64,000 nucleotides of DNA from an uncultured Collinsella sp. (GTDB taxonomy: Bacteria; Actinomycetota; Coriobacteriia; Coriobacteriales; Coriobacteriaceae): positions 1-64,000 of the forward strand of contig UQHS01000011.1 in the NCBI GenBank assembly GCA_900540845.1, written 5' to 3'. A program made the position numbers and the translations under genes. This document shows positions 8,820 to 18,063 of the stretch, piece by piece (position 1 is the stretch's first letter; the number at the start of each line of letters is the position of its first letter). Under the pieces are notes generated by a model. It made no database searches. It was not told where the DNA came from and saw only the letters and a list, made by a program, of their open reading frames with translations.

Positions 8820-9810
8820 AGCCCAGCTCTCCAAACTGAGAACGGAACTCATTAATGGCGTCTTCGTTAATTCCGACATGTGTCTCGAACGTACTATTAG
8901 TCATATCTCTAATTCTTTCAATGTCATCACGGGGAACACAGTTAATACCATAAGTACTAGAGATATCGAAACTACGGTTATCCACTCCAATGATAATTGA
9001 TCTTTTTCTTGCTTGCATCGCCTTAATGCCGGCATGAAGTCTAGTGCCTATATAGTCACATTCGGTTTGCTTAAGGAACTCATTATAGGCTTCAAGATTG
9101 GGCGATATCAGCTTTACCTTATCAACAAATCCAAGAGAAGTGACGTAGGCCAAATCATCGATTCCCTGAATCCAAAAATTAACCTCTTTGTACATCTTCA
9201 ATAACAGCTCCAGTAGCTGAGCGTCATGAACTGGATCCTGCTTATAATCAGTAAGAGTGGTAACCACAACATCGGATTTTTCAGATGGAATCTTTTCACA
9301 GAACTCATCGGTAAGCATCCACATGGTGGCACAGCCCGTGTTCAACGCACGCAAACCGCAGCTTTCCAAAAGAAACTTCGTACGTTCGTCCCTTACACTA
9401 TGGAAATAGCTTTTGGAAAAAGCAGATGAATACAGATTCTTTGCTCGTCGAGAAATAGACTCATAGCTAGACGAAGAACCAATCCCTACGGCAACGACCT
9501 TGTCGCCCAAAACAGCCAGATCGTTCTCTTGAATATTCCACTGATTCCATCTGTTTGTAATGTTATTGGCAAGCAAATTTGTTCCACATAGGAAGGCATA
9601 ATCCATACGCTGAAGAGCACAGTAATCTGAGTTTCCCTCAGGATGAATGCCAAACTCACCTTTCCTCATAATAGGTGCATGCGTTGGAAGCTCAATAACA
9701 AAAGATCGACTAAGCACTTCGAATAATTCACGCTTAACGCTCTCGACAATAATAAAGTCGCCCTGGTTGCATGTCCTGATTGCTGTGTTCAATAATCCAA
9801 TATATTGCAT
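8812..9810 (-). CDS. Polysaccharide pyruvyl transferase family protein
   Basis: The protein is 332 residues. The N-terminus (GLLNTAIRTCNQGDFIIVESVK) and the C-terminal YIGTRLHAGIKAMQARKRSI match the WcaK/CsaB-type pyruvyltransferase family, where the GTRLHA motif is characteristic. The family transfers pyruvate from phosphoenolpyruvate to sugar hydroxyls as a ketal, giving acidic glycans. It is encoded in the middle of the glycan operon, between a GT4 gene and the flippase gene. GGAGAATTAG precedes the ATG. The acceptor sugar cannot be told from sequence. Confidence 0.8.
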   Translation of the reverse strand: MQYIGLLNTAIRTCNQGDFIIVESVKRELFEVLSRSFVIELPTHAPIMRKGEFGIHPEGNSDYCALQRMDYAFLCGTNLLANNITNRWNQWNIQENDLAVLGDKVVAVGIGSSSSYESISRRAKNLYSSAFSKSYFHSVRDERTKFLLESCGLRALNTGCATMWMLTDEFCEKIPSEKSDVVVTTLTDYKQDPVHDAQLLELLLKMYKEVNFWIQGIDDLAYVTSLGFVDKVKLISPNLEAYNEFLKQTECDYIGTRLHAGIKAMQARKRSIIIGVDNRSFDISSTYGINCVPRDDIERIRDMTNSTFETHVGINEDAINEFRSQFGELGCE

Positions 9811-9825
9811 CTAATTCTCCAATCT

Positions 9826-10950
9826 CTAAAGAAATCTATCCGACGTATAAATTGCTTGAAGTCTTTCAACCGTCTGAGATATGTCAAATCCCATCGATTT
9901 AACAATTGCCGCTGCATTAGCAGCATCGAGAATTCTCCGCGAGTTTATTAGAGCGTTATTAATGGCATGCGCCCATGAAAGAGAACCGGACTCGAGCTCG
10001 AGTACATAAGTGCTAGGCAACAATTTTGTCTCGGGCGATATTCCAGATGATAAAAACGTAGGTAGTCCGTTTGCCTGTGCTTCAACGGCAGCGAGTGGCA
10101 ACCCCTCATGAATCGAAGGCATAACATAAGCATCAGAAGAAGAAAGTAGGCTTGGTATATCATCACGTAGTCCGAGAAAGCGTATTTGCCCATCGATTCC
10201 AAGGGCCCGTGCTTCATCTCGCAACGCGCCTTCGTTCTCTCCTTCACCAATTAGCAAAAGCAACCAGCCTTTGGGATTCAAATCGAGCAAAGCCCTCATA
10301 ATATGCAGCAAGAAGCTATGGTTCTTGACGTCAACGAGCCGTCCAACGCTCATGATAACTTTTACGTCATCCGATATTCCGAGCGATGCGCGATACTCCC
10401 TTCTATCAGAATGGCTAAATTTAAATCGGTTTACTTCAATTCCATTTTTAATAATTTCAAAGCAATTATTATTTCCATAAAGCCACTCCCCTGCCTGACG
10501 GGAGCAGGCAAATCGAAGTATTTTTTGCCTGCGCAAGTAGTGTGCTCCAAGCGAATTCAACACCCAGTGATCTCCATTGTTCGTGTGACTATGACAAATC
10601 ACTTTCTTGCAACCGGCATCAAGCGCCCCCTTTACAGCAATTGAATTATCGAAAGCGTGACTACCATGAATGTGTATCACATCATAGTGATGTTGTTTAA
10701 ACCATGAAACATAATTACGATACTGAAAATAGAACCGTGTTTTTCCTGAATGATTTGAAAAAGCTTCGCTCATGTGATAGATGGTTGCACCACAATCCGT
10801 AGCCTCACGATCGTAATCGCCGACACCGGAAAGGGTGCAAAGAATATCACTATGAACGTTACGCGAATCAATATTACGCAGGACGTTCATGACAAACGTC
10901 TCTAAACCCCCGCGGTTCATCACGCCCACAACATGCACAACAGTTATCAA
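9826..10950 (-). CDS. Glycosyltransferase family 4 (GT-B fold)
   Basis: The protein is 374 residues. The N-terminal VVHVVGVMNRGGLETFVMN and the C-terminal donor-binding segment SDAYVMPSIHEGLPLAAVEA (EX7E-type) mark a retaining GT4 enzyme like those of capsule loci. The start is a TTG at 10950, giving MITVVHVVG; no ATG fits the conserved N-terminus. It would add one sugar to the lipid-linked repeat unit. Donor and acceptor are unknown. Confidence 0.85.
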   Translation of the reverse strand: MITVVHVVGVMNRGGLETFVMNVLRNIDSRNVHSDILCTLSGVGDYDREATDCGATIYHMSEAFSNHSGKTRFYFQYRNYVSWFKQHHYDVIHIHGSHAFDNSIAVKGALDAGCKKVICHSHTNNGDHWVLNSLGAHYLRRQKILRFACSRQAGEWLYGNNNCFEIIKNGIEVNRFKFSHSDRREYRASLGISDDVKVIMSVGRLVDVKNHSFLLHIMRALLDLNPKGWLLLLIGEGENEGALRDEARALGIDGQIRFLGLRDDIPSLLSSSDAYVMPSIHEGLPLAAVEAQANGLPTFLSSGISPETKLLPSTYVLELESGSLSWAHAINNALINSRRILDAANAAAIVKSMGFDISQTVERLQAIYTSDRFL

Positions 10951-10969
10951 TTCACACCGCCAAACGAAA

Positions 10970-12088
10970 TTATAACCAAGTCAAATAAGGCATAAGTCCT
11001 TCAGAGAGATACGAATCACTCATATAAAGCAACAGCCTGAAACAAAAATAAGTGAAGACCAAAACTTTGACCGGTAAACGGAAAAATCTCTCCTCTTCAC
11101 ACTTTCTTATTAAATAAGCAATTACAAGAACAATAGGAAGAGAATAAGACTCCGCGCGTCCAAAAATTGGAATGATATATCCAATCAATGCCATTGAAAA
11201 TGAAAATACAAGAATTGACCAACAATGAGACAAATAGTTCAATTCTAATTTTTCATTCAATCGCCCTGTGCTTAACCGAATTTCGACAGCGAACAGAAGA
11301 ATAAATATCGGGATGTACTTAAGAAATGCGGCAGCTCCAAAATCAACTGTTTCATTTAGGCTATATATAGAATAGCGACCAGTAAATAATCCAGAAATTG
11401 CAGATTTTGCAATAAAACAGAACAGAACTGAAAGAAATGCAACAAGAAGTTGAACACTCTTTTTCTTTTCTGTTAGAAAGCAAACCACCAAAAGAAGTAT
11501 GCAGGCGGAAGAATAGTGAAAAGAAAAAGAGAGCAAGAAGAGGAGCAATGCTCGTTGCCTACAGTTCGTTAAGTAATAATATGTTGCTAACAAGCATATT
11601 CCCACAGCCATAAACTGCCTCATCGCAGACATGCCCGTAACCAAATATACAAGTGAATAACCTAAAACTGCAAACGAAAGATTGATCCTGTCTCTCAGTT
11701 GCCAAATTACAAACATTACAGGTAAAACAGAAATCAGCGCCACGATGATAAGATAGATTTCATAGCTATCCGTGATGTGGCGTACCATTACTGTTAAGAC
11801 TTGAAATCCAATTTCAACAGTTTTATCTCTAAAGGATCTCAAGCTAACCGCAGACATGAAATTTAAATAATATCCGCCGCCAAACTGCACATCGACACCA
11901 GAAATTGAAAGACCTTTAAATAGAATGAGGATGATGGTCGAGAGCACAAAAGGAAGAATAGATTTTCGACTGGAAAAAGAAGCACTTGAAAGAAAAGCGA
12001 AGAAACCAGCCAAACAGGAAGTGAAAATATAAAGCCAGATTGTACCATCGTCCCAGCCTACTCCACCCCAAAAAACCAAGGAGTCCAT
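10970..12088 (-). CDS. EpsG/Wzy-type polysaccharide polymerase
   Basis: The protein is 372 residues and almost entirely hydrophobic, with about ten helices. Features such as FMSAVSLRSFRDKTVEIGFQ, YLVTGMSAMRQFMAVGICLL and SFHYSSACILL fit the EpsG family of O-antigen-polymerase-like proteins, especially the R-Q pair after the GMSA stretch and the HYS motif. It would polymerise the repeat unit outside the membrane after flipping. It overlaps the upstream glycosyltransferase stop by one base (TAATG), so it is translationally coupled. Confidence 0.82.
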   Translation of the reverse strand: MDSLVFWGGVGWDDGTIWLYIFTSCLAGFFAFLSSASFSSRKSILPFVLSTIILILFKGLSISGVDVQFGGGYYLNFMSAVSLRSFRDKTVEIGFQVLTVMVRHITDSYEIYLIIVALISVLPVMFVIWQLRDRINLSFAVLGYSLVYLVTGMSAMRQFMAVGICLLATYYYLTNCRQRALLLFLLSFSFHYSSACILLLVVCFLTEKKKSVQLLVAFLSVLFCFIAKSAISGLFTGRYSIYSLNETVDFGAAAFLKYIPIFILLFAVEIRLSTGRLNEKLELNYLSHCWSILVFSFSMALIGYIIPIFGRAESYSLPIVLVIAYLIRKCEEERFFRLPVKVLVFTYFCFRLLLYMSDSYLSEGLMPYLTWL

Positions 12089-13287
12089 TAGAGTGCCCCA
12101 TCGCTCTCGATCCCAGAGTCATTCAACGCTGCAACGAAATCTAATAACCCGTTAATAGCATTCTCCATGGAGAAGTCCTTAACCCTCTCTGCCGACTTAT
12201 TAACATAGTGGTCATAGAGCTTCTCATCCCCAAGAAGCATGTTAATCTGTCTCGCCATATCAGAAGAGTCCTTCGGTCTACATAGGAGACCAAACTCATT
12301 ATAGCCTAGTATTTCTTTAGGTCCTGTTCGAACATCAGTTGCGACAACAGGCTTATTTAGCGCCATACCCTCAAGCATGACGGTCGGAAGTCCTTCTGAT
12401 CCAGCACTTGCATGGACAACAATCTTACAAGCCGCATAGTAATCCGACGGGTTGCTTTGATAGCCAGCGAGAAAAACTTTAGACGTTAAACCATGATCAA
12501 CAATATAACGTTCAACTCTTTGCCTATCTGGTCCATCGCCAACAATAACTAAATTTAAATCACGACCGTATTGCTTATTAACCAAATCTATAGCATCAAT
12601 AACAGTAAATGGATCCTTATGCGGGTAATCAAGTCGAGCAACCATAAGGGCAAAACTGCCATATAGGCTGCGAAGGTTATCCGTCCGGTGTGTATCTAGA
12701 TTCGTAAAACTTGCAACAATTGGATTATATATTTTTTTAATCTTATAATCTAAGTAAGAATTAGCAAATTCAAATTCCTCTATCCCGTCATCGCATAAAG
12801 AAACAAGTCCATCGTAATGCTTATACAGATTTAGGTAGCCATCACTAATCAGGGCGTAGCTAGAAATACCGCCATGAAGCCAGGCGATTTTCGTTTCTGC
12901 CTTAAGAAAAGAAGATACAAATGTCAGATCATTGTAGTGACCTGAAAATGCAATCGCGACATCGAAATTATCGAGTGCTCGTCCAAAATATGGTCGAGCA
13001 GCAAAAACTCCTACTGAACACAACGCATAGGCAATAGGATAAACAAACCTACCCCAAGCTGAGCGCTTCACAAGCGAGCAATAGCGCTCTGGTGCGAACG
13101 CGCGTGGAAACACTCTGGGTATGTAAGACACCCTATTAGATAGCTGAGAAGCGAAATCATTCAATGACGGAACGAGATTGATAACAGTAACCTCATTATT
13201 ATCATCAGCTAGGGCGTTGCAATAATCAATACCAACACGCTCAATTCCGCCGCATCCCAAGCCGTCAAAAACAAATACAAACCTCAT
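12088..13287 (-). CDS. Glycosyltransferase family 4
   Basis: The protein is 399 residues with a GT-B fold: N-terminal FDGLGCGGIERVGIDYCNAL, the central ALMVARLDYPHKDPFTVI, and the C-terminal HASAGSEGLPTVMLEGMALN with its two glutamates in EX7E spacing. It is closest in style to GT4 enzymes of capsule and exopolysaccharide loci. The start overlaps the preceding sulfotransferase stop (ATGA). Specificity is unknown. Confidence 0.85.
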   Translation of the reverse strand: MRFVFVFDGLGCGGIERVGIDYCNALADDNNEVTVINLVPSLNDFASQLSNRVSYIPRVFPRAFAPERYCSLVKRSAWGRFVYPIAYALCSVGVFAARPYFGRALDNFDVAIAFSGHYNDLTFVSSFLKAETKIAWLHGGISSYALISDGYLNLYKHYDGLVSLCDDGIEEFEFANSYLDYKIKKIYNPIVASFTNLDTHRTDNLRSLYGSFALMVARLDYPHKDPFTVIDAIDLVNKQYGRDLNLVIVGDGPDRQRVERYIVDHGLTSKVFLAGYQSNPSDYYAACKIVVHASAGSEGLPTVMLEGMALNKPVVATDVRTGPKEILGYNEFGLLCRPKDSSDMARQINMLLGDEKLYDHYVNKSAERVKDFSMENAINGLLDFVAALNDSGIESDGAL

Positions 13288-14309
13288 TCTTCGACTCCAA
13301 GGTCACCGTAATCATAAATATATTCGGGGAGCTCACGTTTAATATATGCAACTTCATCGGCAACTTCGGGATACTCCAACCACTTACGAGTGTTCTTCCT
13401 AGAAAGCTCTGGAACAAACTTTGTGAGAGGTCTCTTATGATTGCCCTCTTCAAGTCCTAGAAAAACCCTCAGACGTTCTGTTTCCTCGTCATAGCGATAA
13501 ATCAGATCTTCAAAGCGAATAAAGATTGTAGTCTCGGGATTTAAAACCTCAGTTAGTCGGTGCGCGCGTGTATAGCGATACCACTTAACAAAAGTCTCTA
13601 CATCTTCATGCGGAATAACCCCGTCTTTCCATTCCATTTTTTCCAGGAGATAAAGGTCTCTTGGGTCACGGTCGACAACGACTACCTTGATATTGTCAAA
13701 GTATCTTGTATATCGAGACAGATTAGAAGGCGGAACGATCTGGTCGACCATAATCGTATCTGCACCGTTGCTAGCCTCAGTAAGGAGCTCTTCTATGTAA
13801 CATTGCGTACATTCCACGAACTTCTTTTCCCCGGGCGCAGCGCAGTAAGTCACTTCACTCTTCATAGTATTTAGAGCACGATCAGGATCATGGCGCCAGA
13901 TTGTTTTATGCAAAATTTTGTTTGCAATTCTCTTGCGAAAATAGAAGAAGCCACCCTTGTCATAGAGGTCATACATCCACCAACCTTTAAAGGTGAAATC
14001 AGTCAAAGAATCGATATATCGATATGAGATTTCTTTCCATTTGTTGTGAAAGTAGGGGGCGTACTTGCGACCGAAAATATTGCCATTATAGAAATCAACG
14101 AGCCTCTTGTAGCGCTTAAGGGCGTGTCCAGCATTATGCCTGTTGTGGTTTTCAACAAGATGAAACTCGAGATCATCAATTCCATCTGGATCCTGAATAA
14201 ACCTGAACTCCTCATTTGTCATGGAAAAAACTCCATCAAACTCGGAGACATAATCAGTAATCGCGCTTGAACCGGTACCGTAATAGCTTGCGCAAGAAAT
14301 GACCTTCAT
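13284..14309 (-). CDS. Sulfotransferase family protein of the glycan locus
   Basis: The protein is 341 residues. The N-terminal ISCASYYGTGSSAITDYVSE resembles the 5'-phosphosulfate-binding loop, and VVVDRDPRDLYLLEKMEW resembles the 3'-phosphate-binding motif (RDPRDxY) of PAPS-dependent sulfotransferases. FIRFEDLIYRYDEE is also typical of the family. It would sulfate a sugar of the polysaccharide using PAPS. Sulfotransferases are infrequent in bacterial capsule loci, so the predicted product is notably acidic. Confidence 0.78.
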   Translation of the reverse strand: MKVISCASYYGTGSSAITDYVSEFDGVFSMTNEEFRFIQDPDGIDDLEFHLVENHNRHNAGHALKRYKRLVDFYNGNIFGRKYAPYFHNKWKEISYRYIDSLTDFTFKGWWMYDLYDKGGFFYFRKRIANKILHKTIWRHDPDRALNTMKSEVTYCAAPGEKKFVECTQCYIEELLTEASNGADTIMVDQIVPPSNLSRYTRYFDNIKVVVVDRDPRDLYLLEKMEWKDGVIPHEDVETFVKWYRYTRAHRLTEVLNPETTIFIRFEDLIYRYDEETERLRVFLGLEEGNHKRPLTKFVPELSRKNTRKWLEYPEVADEVAYIKRELPEYIYDYGDLGVEE

Positions 14310-14334
14310 ATTACACCCTCTCCCACATCAACCT

Positions 14335-15285
14335 TTAACGTGAAAAATGAAGAAGCGATCCAACAATGCCGGTGATTCGTCTACCAAAATAAGAAACAAT
14401 CGCAGCAACACGAGCTTTCTTCCTTGCAGCGCTGTCGGTAAGAACCGCTCTCCTGGTTGCAAGAATTTCTTCCCAAGTTTTTTCCCTCACGACTGGATTA
14501 TCCGAGATGAGAAACACGTGAAAAGCAAATGAAAGGCGCCTGCAATCGCAGGGTGATCTGAGCTCAGGGAAACTTGCACAAATGTCCTGAGAAACGTTAA
14601 GCATAACTTGCCAAGCCTCAGATTCAAAATTTGAATAGCTAAGGGAACCTGAAACTAGCCGATATCGATAACCAGAGTCCCTAATTAGCGAAACTGCTTG
14701 CGCCTTAAGAAATGGCTTATAAATAGTCGCCAAGTCTTCACTCGATCTCAGAGGAGGAAATCTCACATCTTCGAATAGCTTGCTGCGAAACAGCTTGCCC
14801 CATGGAGCAAAGTCAAGACCATCTTGATAAAGAATCTTAGAAAGCGCTTCTGCAGGAGCAATGAGAGGTTTTTCTATATCGGGAGTAACGAACTTAATGC
14901 TATTAGCCCCCTCACGAATCGAACCATATCCGCCCAATGCAATATCAGCCCCCGATGATACGAGGGTTGAAACCAAACGCTCAATACTGTCGATCTCCAA
15001 GTAATCATCCGAATCAACAAACGTGATCCATTCACCCGAAGCTTCATCTAGCGCTCGATTCCGTGCAGCTGCCGCTCCTGAATTCTTCTGCTCAAATAAT
15101 CTGAAACGCGAGTCGCGTTTTACATACGAACGACAAATCGAAAGTGAGCCATCTGTAGACCCATCATCAATTAGTAAAACCTCAAAATCAGCCATTGACT
15201 GCCTAGTGAGGGACTCGAGGCAATCTTCTAAGTATTTTTCGGCATTGTAAACTGGAACTATAATTGATACAAAATTTGAGATCAC
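14335..15285 (-). CDS. Glycosyltransferase family 2 (GT-A fold)
   Basis: The protein is 316 residues. Its N-terminus is classic GT2: VSIIVPVYNAEKYLEDCLES, then LLIDDGSTDGS and the DXD-like VDSDDYLEID. The C-terminal third is less conserved, as usual. It would add one sugar to the repeat unit. It lies between the sulfotransferase and GT4 genes and overlaps the GT4 stop (ATGA). Confidence 0.88.
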   Translation of the reverse strand: MISNFVSIIVPVYNAEKYLEDCLESLTRQSMADFEVLLIDDGSTDGSLSICRSYVKRDSRFRLFEQKNSGAAAARNRALDEASGEWITFVDSDDYLEIDSIERLVSTLVSSGADIALGGYGSIREGANSIKFVTPDIEKPLIAPAEALSKILYQDGLDFAPWGKLFRSKLFEDVRFPPLRSSEDLATIYKPFLKAQAVSLIRDSGYRYRLVSGSLSYSNFESEAWQVMLNVSQDICASFPELRSPCDCRRLSFAFHVFLISDNPVVREKTWEEILATRRAVLTDSAARKKARVAAIVSYFGRRITGIVGSLLHFSR

Positions 15286-16391
15286 GAGTTCGCACCTTCT
15301 ACTAACTTCAAATAGAAATCTTCCAGTTTTACAGAAGCGATCTCGATATTGAACAGATTTAATTCATCGTCCACGATTTCCTTTCGCGAGCAAGAATCAA
15401 ACTGTGACCAGATGGCGCTAGCCCAAAAATCCGAGTTGCTCTCCAAAGAAATAAGCCTGCACCGATTAGAGAGGACAACTTCGCGCGATACTCGATCTGA
15501 AGCCACGCACGGAACACCAGAAATCTGCGCCTCAAGTAAAGCTATACCAAAGCCCTCATACAGTGAGGGCAATACAAAAACATCCATTCCCTGATAAAGA
15601 CAACTTACATCGTCAATCTGACCAGTGAAGAGAACGCAATCTCCCAAACCCATCTCATTAACCTTCTGCTCGAGTGAGCAGCGCAAAGAACCACTACCGG
15701 CTATAACAAGAAATGAATCTGGATGTGCAACGTGTAAGCGTGCAAAGGTATCAATAAGAAAAGATTGATTCTTCGTTCTCTCCATGCGTCCGAGATTGCC
15801 GATAACGCAACAGTGTTCGTCGACACCCCATTCTTGACGCGCCGCACTTCGCGATGAACGGTCAAAGCGAAACTTCTCCAAGTTCACAGCGTTAGGAATG
15901 ACAACGAACGAAGCCCTCTTGCCAAACAACCATTTTCCGGCATATAAGCTGCAAGCAACTCGATTTGTCGGATAAACATTAGCAAAAAGCCGTAGTATCA
16001 TCTTAATTGCGTTGCGCTTCGCTTCTCCCCTGCCCATCGTCGCATGACTATGGGCAATACGGATAGGAACACCAGCCCTTTTTGCGGCCCGTAGTGGAAA
16101 AACTGAAAGCGTATTAATATGACTATGGACGATACGCCAGCTTTCCCTTTTGAAAAGAGCAATGAGCTCCCTTTGATAAGAAAAAAACTCCTGATAGGGT
16201 GGGACAACGAAAACCCTTCCTCCAAGCGATTCTATCTCTTCGCGAGGAACCATAGTGGAGTCGGCGTCGACCAAAAAATCGAATTGCACCTTCGAACGAT
16301 CGATGTGCCGGTAGTAGTTCATAACGACGGCCTCGACCCCACCGCCGACCATCTTGCCCATCACATGAGCGACCCTGATCGGCTCAGGCAT
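15282..16391 (-). CDS. Glycosyltransferase family 4 (CapM/EpsF-like)
   Basis: The protein is 369 residues: VAHVMGKMVGGGVEAVVMNY at the N-terminus, CSLYAGKWLFGKRASFVVIP, and the donor-site segment DVFVLPSLYEGFGIALLEAQ. It follows the priming sugar transferase stop directly, with GGGGGCGG upstream as ribosome-binding site. It probably adds the second sugar on undecaprenyl-PP-sugar. It sits at the boundary where composition changes from GC-rich (upstream genes) to AT-rich. Confidence 0.87.
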   Translation of the reverse strand: MPEPIRVAHVMGKMVGGGVEAVVMNYYRHIDRSKVQFDFLVDADSTMVPREEIESLGGRVFVVPPYQEFFSYQRELIALFKRESWRIVHSHINTLSVFPLRAAKRAGVPIRIAHSHATMGRGEAKRNAIKMILRLFANVYPTNRVACSLYAGKWLFGKRASFVVIPNAVNLEKFRFDRSSRSAARQEWGVDEHCCVIGNLGRMERTKNQSFLIDTFARLHVAHPDSFLVIAGSGSLRCSLEQKVNEMGLGDCVLFTGQIDDVSCLYQGMDVFVLPSLYEGFGIALLEAQISGVPCVASDRVSREVVLSNRCRLISLESNSDFWASAIWSQFDSCSRKEIVDDELNLFNIEIASVKLEDFYLKLVEGANS

Positions 16392-17060
16392 CTACGCCGC
16401 CCCCTTCCCGGTGAAGACGACCGCGATCGTCTGCAGGATGATCTTCAGGTCCATGGACACGGACCTCTGGGCGATGTAGCCCAGGTCGAGGCGCACCATG
16501 TCGTCGAAGTCCACGTCGGAGCGGCCTCCCACCTGCCAGGGGCCGGTGAGGCCGGGCTTCACGGCCAGCCTCTGCATGGCCCACTCGTCGTACTCGGCGA
16601 CCTCCTCGGGCAGCGGCGGGCGCGGGCCCACCACGGACATGTCACCCACCAGCACGTTCAGGAACTGCGGGAACTCGTCGATGGAGTGCCTCCTTATGAA
16701 GCGGCCGATCCTGGTCACGCGCGGGTCGTCCCTCATCTTGAACATCGGGCCCTCGACCTCGTTGTCGGCCATGAGGTCGGCCTTCATCCCGTCGGCGCCC
16801 TTCACCATGCTCCGGAACTTCCACATGGTGAACTCGCGGGGCCTGCCGTCGGCGTCGATGCGGCCCACGCGCCTCTGCCTGTAGAGGGGGCACCCGGGGC
16901 TCTCGGCGGCGATCGCGGCGCAGAGGACGGCCCCGGGGACGAGCCCGACGGCGATGACCGCCGCGGAGAACGCGATGTCGAACGCGCGCTTCGCGAGACG
17001 GTAGCCAAGCCTCTCCCGGTCGAAGGCCTGGGCGTTGCGCATGAGCGAGAGACGGCGCAC
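16392..17060 (-). CDS. Undecaprenyl-phosphate sugar-1-phosphate transferase (priming transferase)
   Basis: This is the bacterial sugar transferase family (PF02397-type): one N-terminal membrane helix (RAFDIAFSAAVIAVGLVPGA), then YRQRRVGR, FTMWKFRSM, the catalytic-type RHSIDEFPQFLNVL, VVGPRPPLPEE and KPGLTGPWQVGGRSD. It starts repeat-unit synthesis by placing a sugar-1-phosphate on undecaprenyl phosphate. GTG 17060 is preferred because AGGGAGGGGG lies six bases upstream; the frame stays open to an ATG at 17192, but that extension looks non-native. The result is a 222-residue protein. Confidence 0.88.
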   Translation of the reverse strand: MRRLSLMRNAQAFDRERLGYRLAKRAFDIAFSAAVIAVGLVPGAVLCAAIAAESPGCPLYRQRRVGRIDADGRPREFTMWKFRSMVKGADGMKADLMADNEVEGPMFKMRDDPRVTRIGRFIRRHSIDEFPQFLNVLVGDMSVVGPRPPLPEEVAEYDEWAMQRLAVKPGLTGPWQVGGRSDVDFDDMVRLDLGYIAQRSVSMDLKIILQTIAVVFTGKGAA

Positions 17061-17231
17061 GGCGCGCTCCCCCTCCCTGGCTGATTCTCTTGTGCCTGCT
17101 ATGGGAACGTGGACGGAAGAGGGAATTACCCTACTGTCTTGATCAAGCCCGTCCGAGGAATAACCAGCCTTGTGGCCATTCATAAGCTGCATAGGAGGGG
17201 CAGACCCCCCCCCAGCTCGTTGAATGTGCCT
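17061..17231. other. Leader between the antiterminator gene and the priming transferase
   Basis: These 171 bases hold a run of nine to ten C/G at about 17206-17215 and no convincing gene. The adjacent anti-Shine-Dalgarno-like CCCCTCCT on the transcribed strand would disfavour translation from the upstream ATG. A LoaP-type factor acts on an RNA hairpin near the start of its target operon, so this leader or the one at 17814-18063 is where such a site would be expected. No specific hairpin could be assigned. Confidence 0.3.
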
Positions 17232-17813
17232 CTAGGCTCGTCGGTCGGCTCTAGATTGAGCCTCTCCATCTCGACGGCTGACAATTCCAAGTCCTACCTT
17301 TGTCTTGACTCGTCGTCCACAAAAATCAAGCTCCACAAAGGCAACGCTCTTGTGCCGATTCACGCTTACGATGATCGCCTCATTACCTTTGAGTGGACCA
17401 CGAAGGACGACCACGCGGTCGCCCTCCAGCACACCCTCGGACATAGCGATGCACCGCTCGCCTTCATGAGTAAAGGCTTCAATCCATGCGCGATCCTCAA
17501 CAGTCAGGGGAGCAAACGACTCTCCCATGGTCAAAAGACGCGCAAACTCGGGGAATACACGCAGTGTCCGGACAAGATCTTCCGGATTGTCGGTTACGAC
17601 GATGACATAGCCAGGGAGAAGAACTTTCTCTACATTGACCCACTCCCCCGCTCTTTTGACCTGCGTTGCATAGCGTGGCGTGAAGCACTCATGCACGAGA
17701 CCATCTGGCGACATTCGCTCAATCAAAGAAGCCATGTAGGCCTCTTTGTCCGTTGCAACGTGCACCACATACCACGGATGCACGCAAGCATCCGCAGATT
17801 CGCAACCTGTCAT
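17232..17813 (-). CDS. Specialised NusG paralogue (LoaP/UpxY-type antiterminator) of the glycan operon
   Basis: The protein is 193 residues. It has an NGN domain (HPWYVVHVATDKEAYMASLI ... VEKVLLPGYVIVVTDNPEDL) followed by a KOW domain (GDRVVVLRGPLKGNEAIIVS). Such paralogues bind elongating RNA polymerase and allow read-through of long polysaccharide or antibiotic operons. ATG 17813 follows GAGGGGGAG; an upstream in-frame ATG at 17891 is less likely. Its position just ahead of a 10-gene, AT-rich operon supports that role. Confidence 0.87.
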   Translation of the reverse strand: MTGCESADACVHPWYVVHVATDKEAYMASLIERMSPDGLVHECFTPRYATQVKRAGEWVNVEKVLLPGYVIVVTDNPEDLVRTLRVFPEFARLLTMGESFAPLTVEDRAWIEAFTHEGERCIAMSEGVLEGDRVVVLRGPLKGNEAIIVSVNRHKSVAFVELDFCGRRVKTKVGLGIVSRRDGEAQSRADRRA

Positions 17814-18063
17814 AACTCCCCCTCGCCAACCGAGCGCATAGTACGGCTTACCTGCAATGGGTATAGCTTCGCCATAGGCGCTCAGCCACATGGAACAGTC
17901 GTATTTGCTCTCCTGACACCGCCGGACTCTGCACGTGGCACGATCCCCTTTGGAGCAAGATATGTACGTAACTAGGATACATCACGCGATACAGCAAAAA
18001 TCGCAACGGCTACGCTGCGAGTTTTGGAACAGCAATGCATGCCCCTAGCTACGGGGTATCATT
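17814..18063 (-). promoter_or_regulatory. Long leader upstream of the antiterminator gene
   Basis: This 250-bp segment separates the kinase/phosphatase genes from loaP and has no gene. On the minus strand it can pair GCCACGTG with CATGTGGC across about 40 bases, and also forms the short GCGCC-tat-GGCG hairpin. It probably carries a promoter or an attenuator for the glycan operon. No known riboswitch class matched convincingly. Confidence 0.3.

Noticed and set aside
17814..17900. TPP-like riboswitch in the loaP leader (GGCTGAG ... ACCC pattern)
   Set aside because: Only short fragments match; the second conserved half is missing and the downstream genes are unrelated to thiamine.
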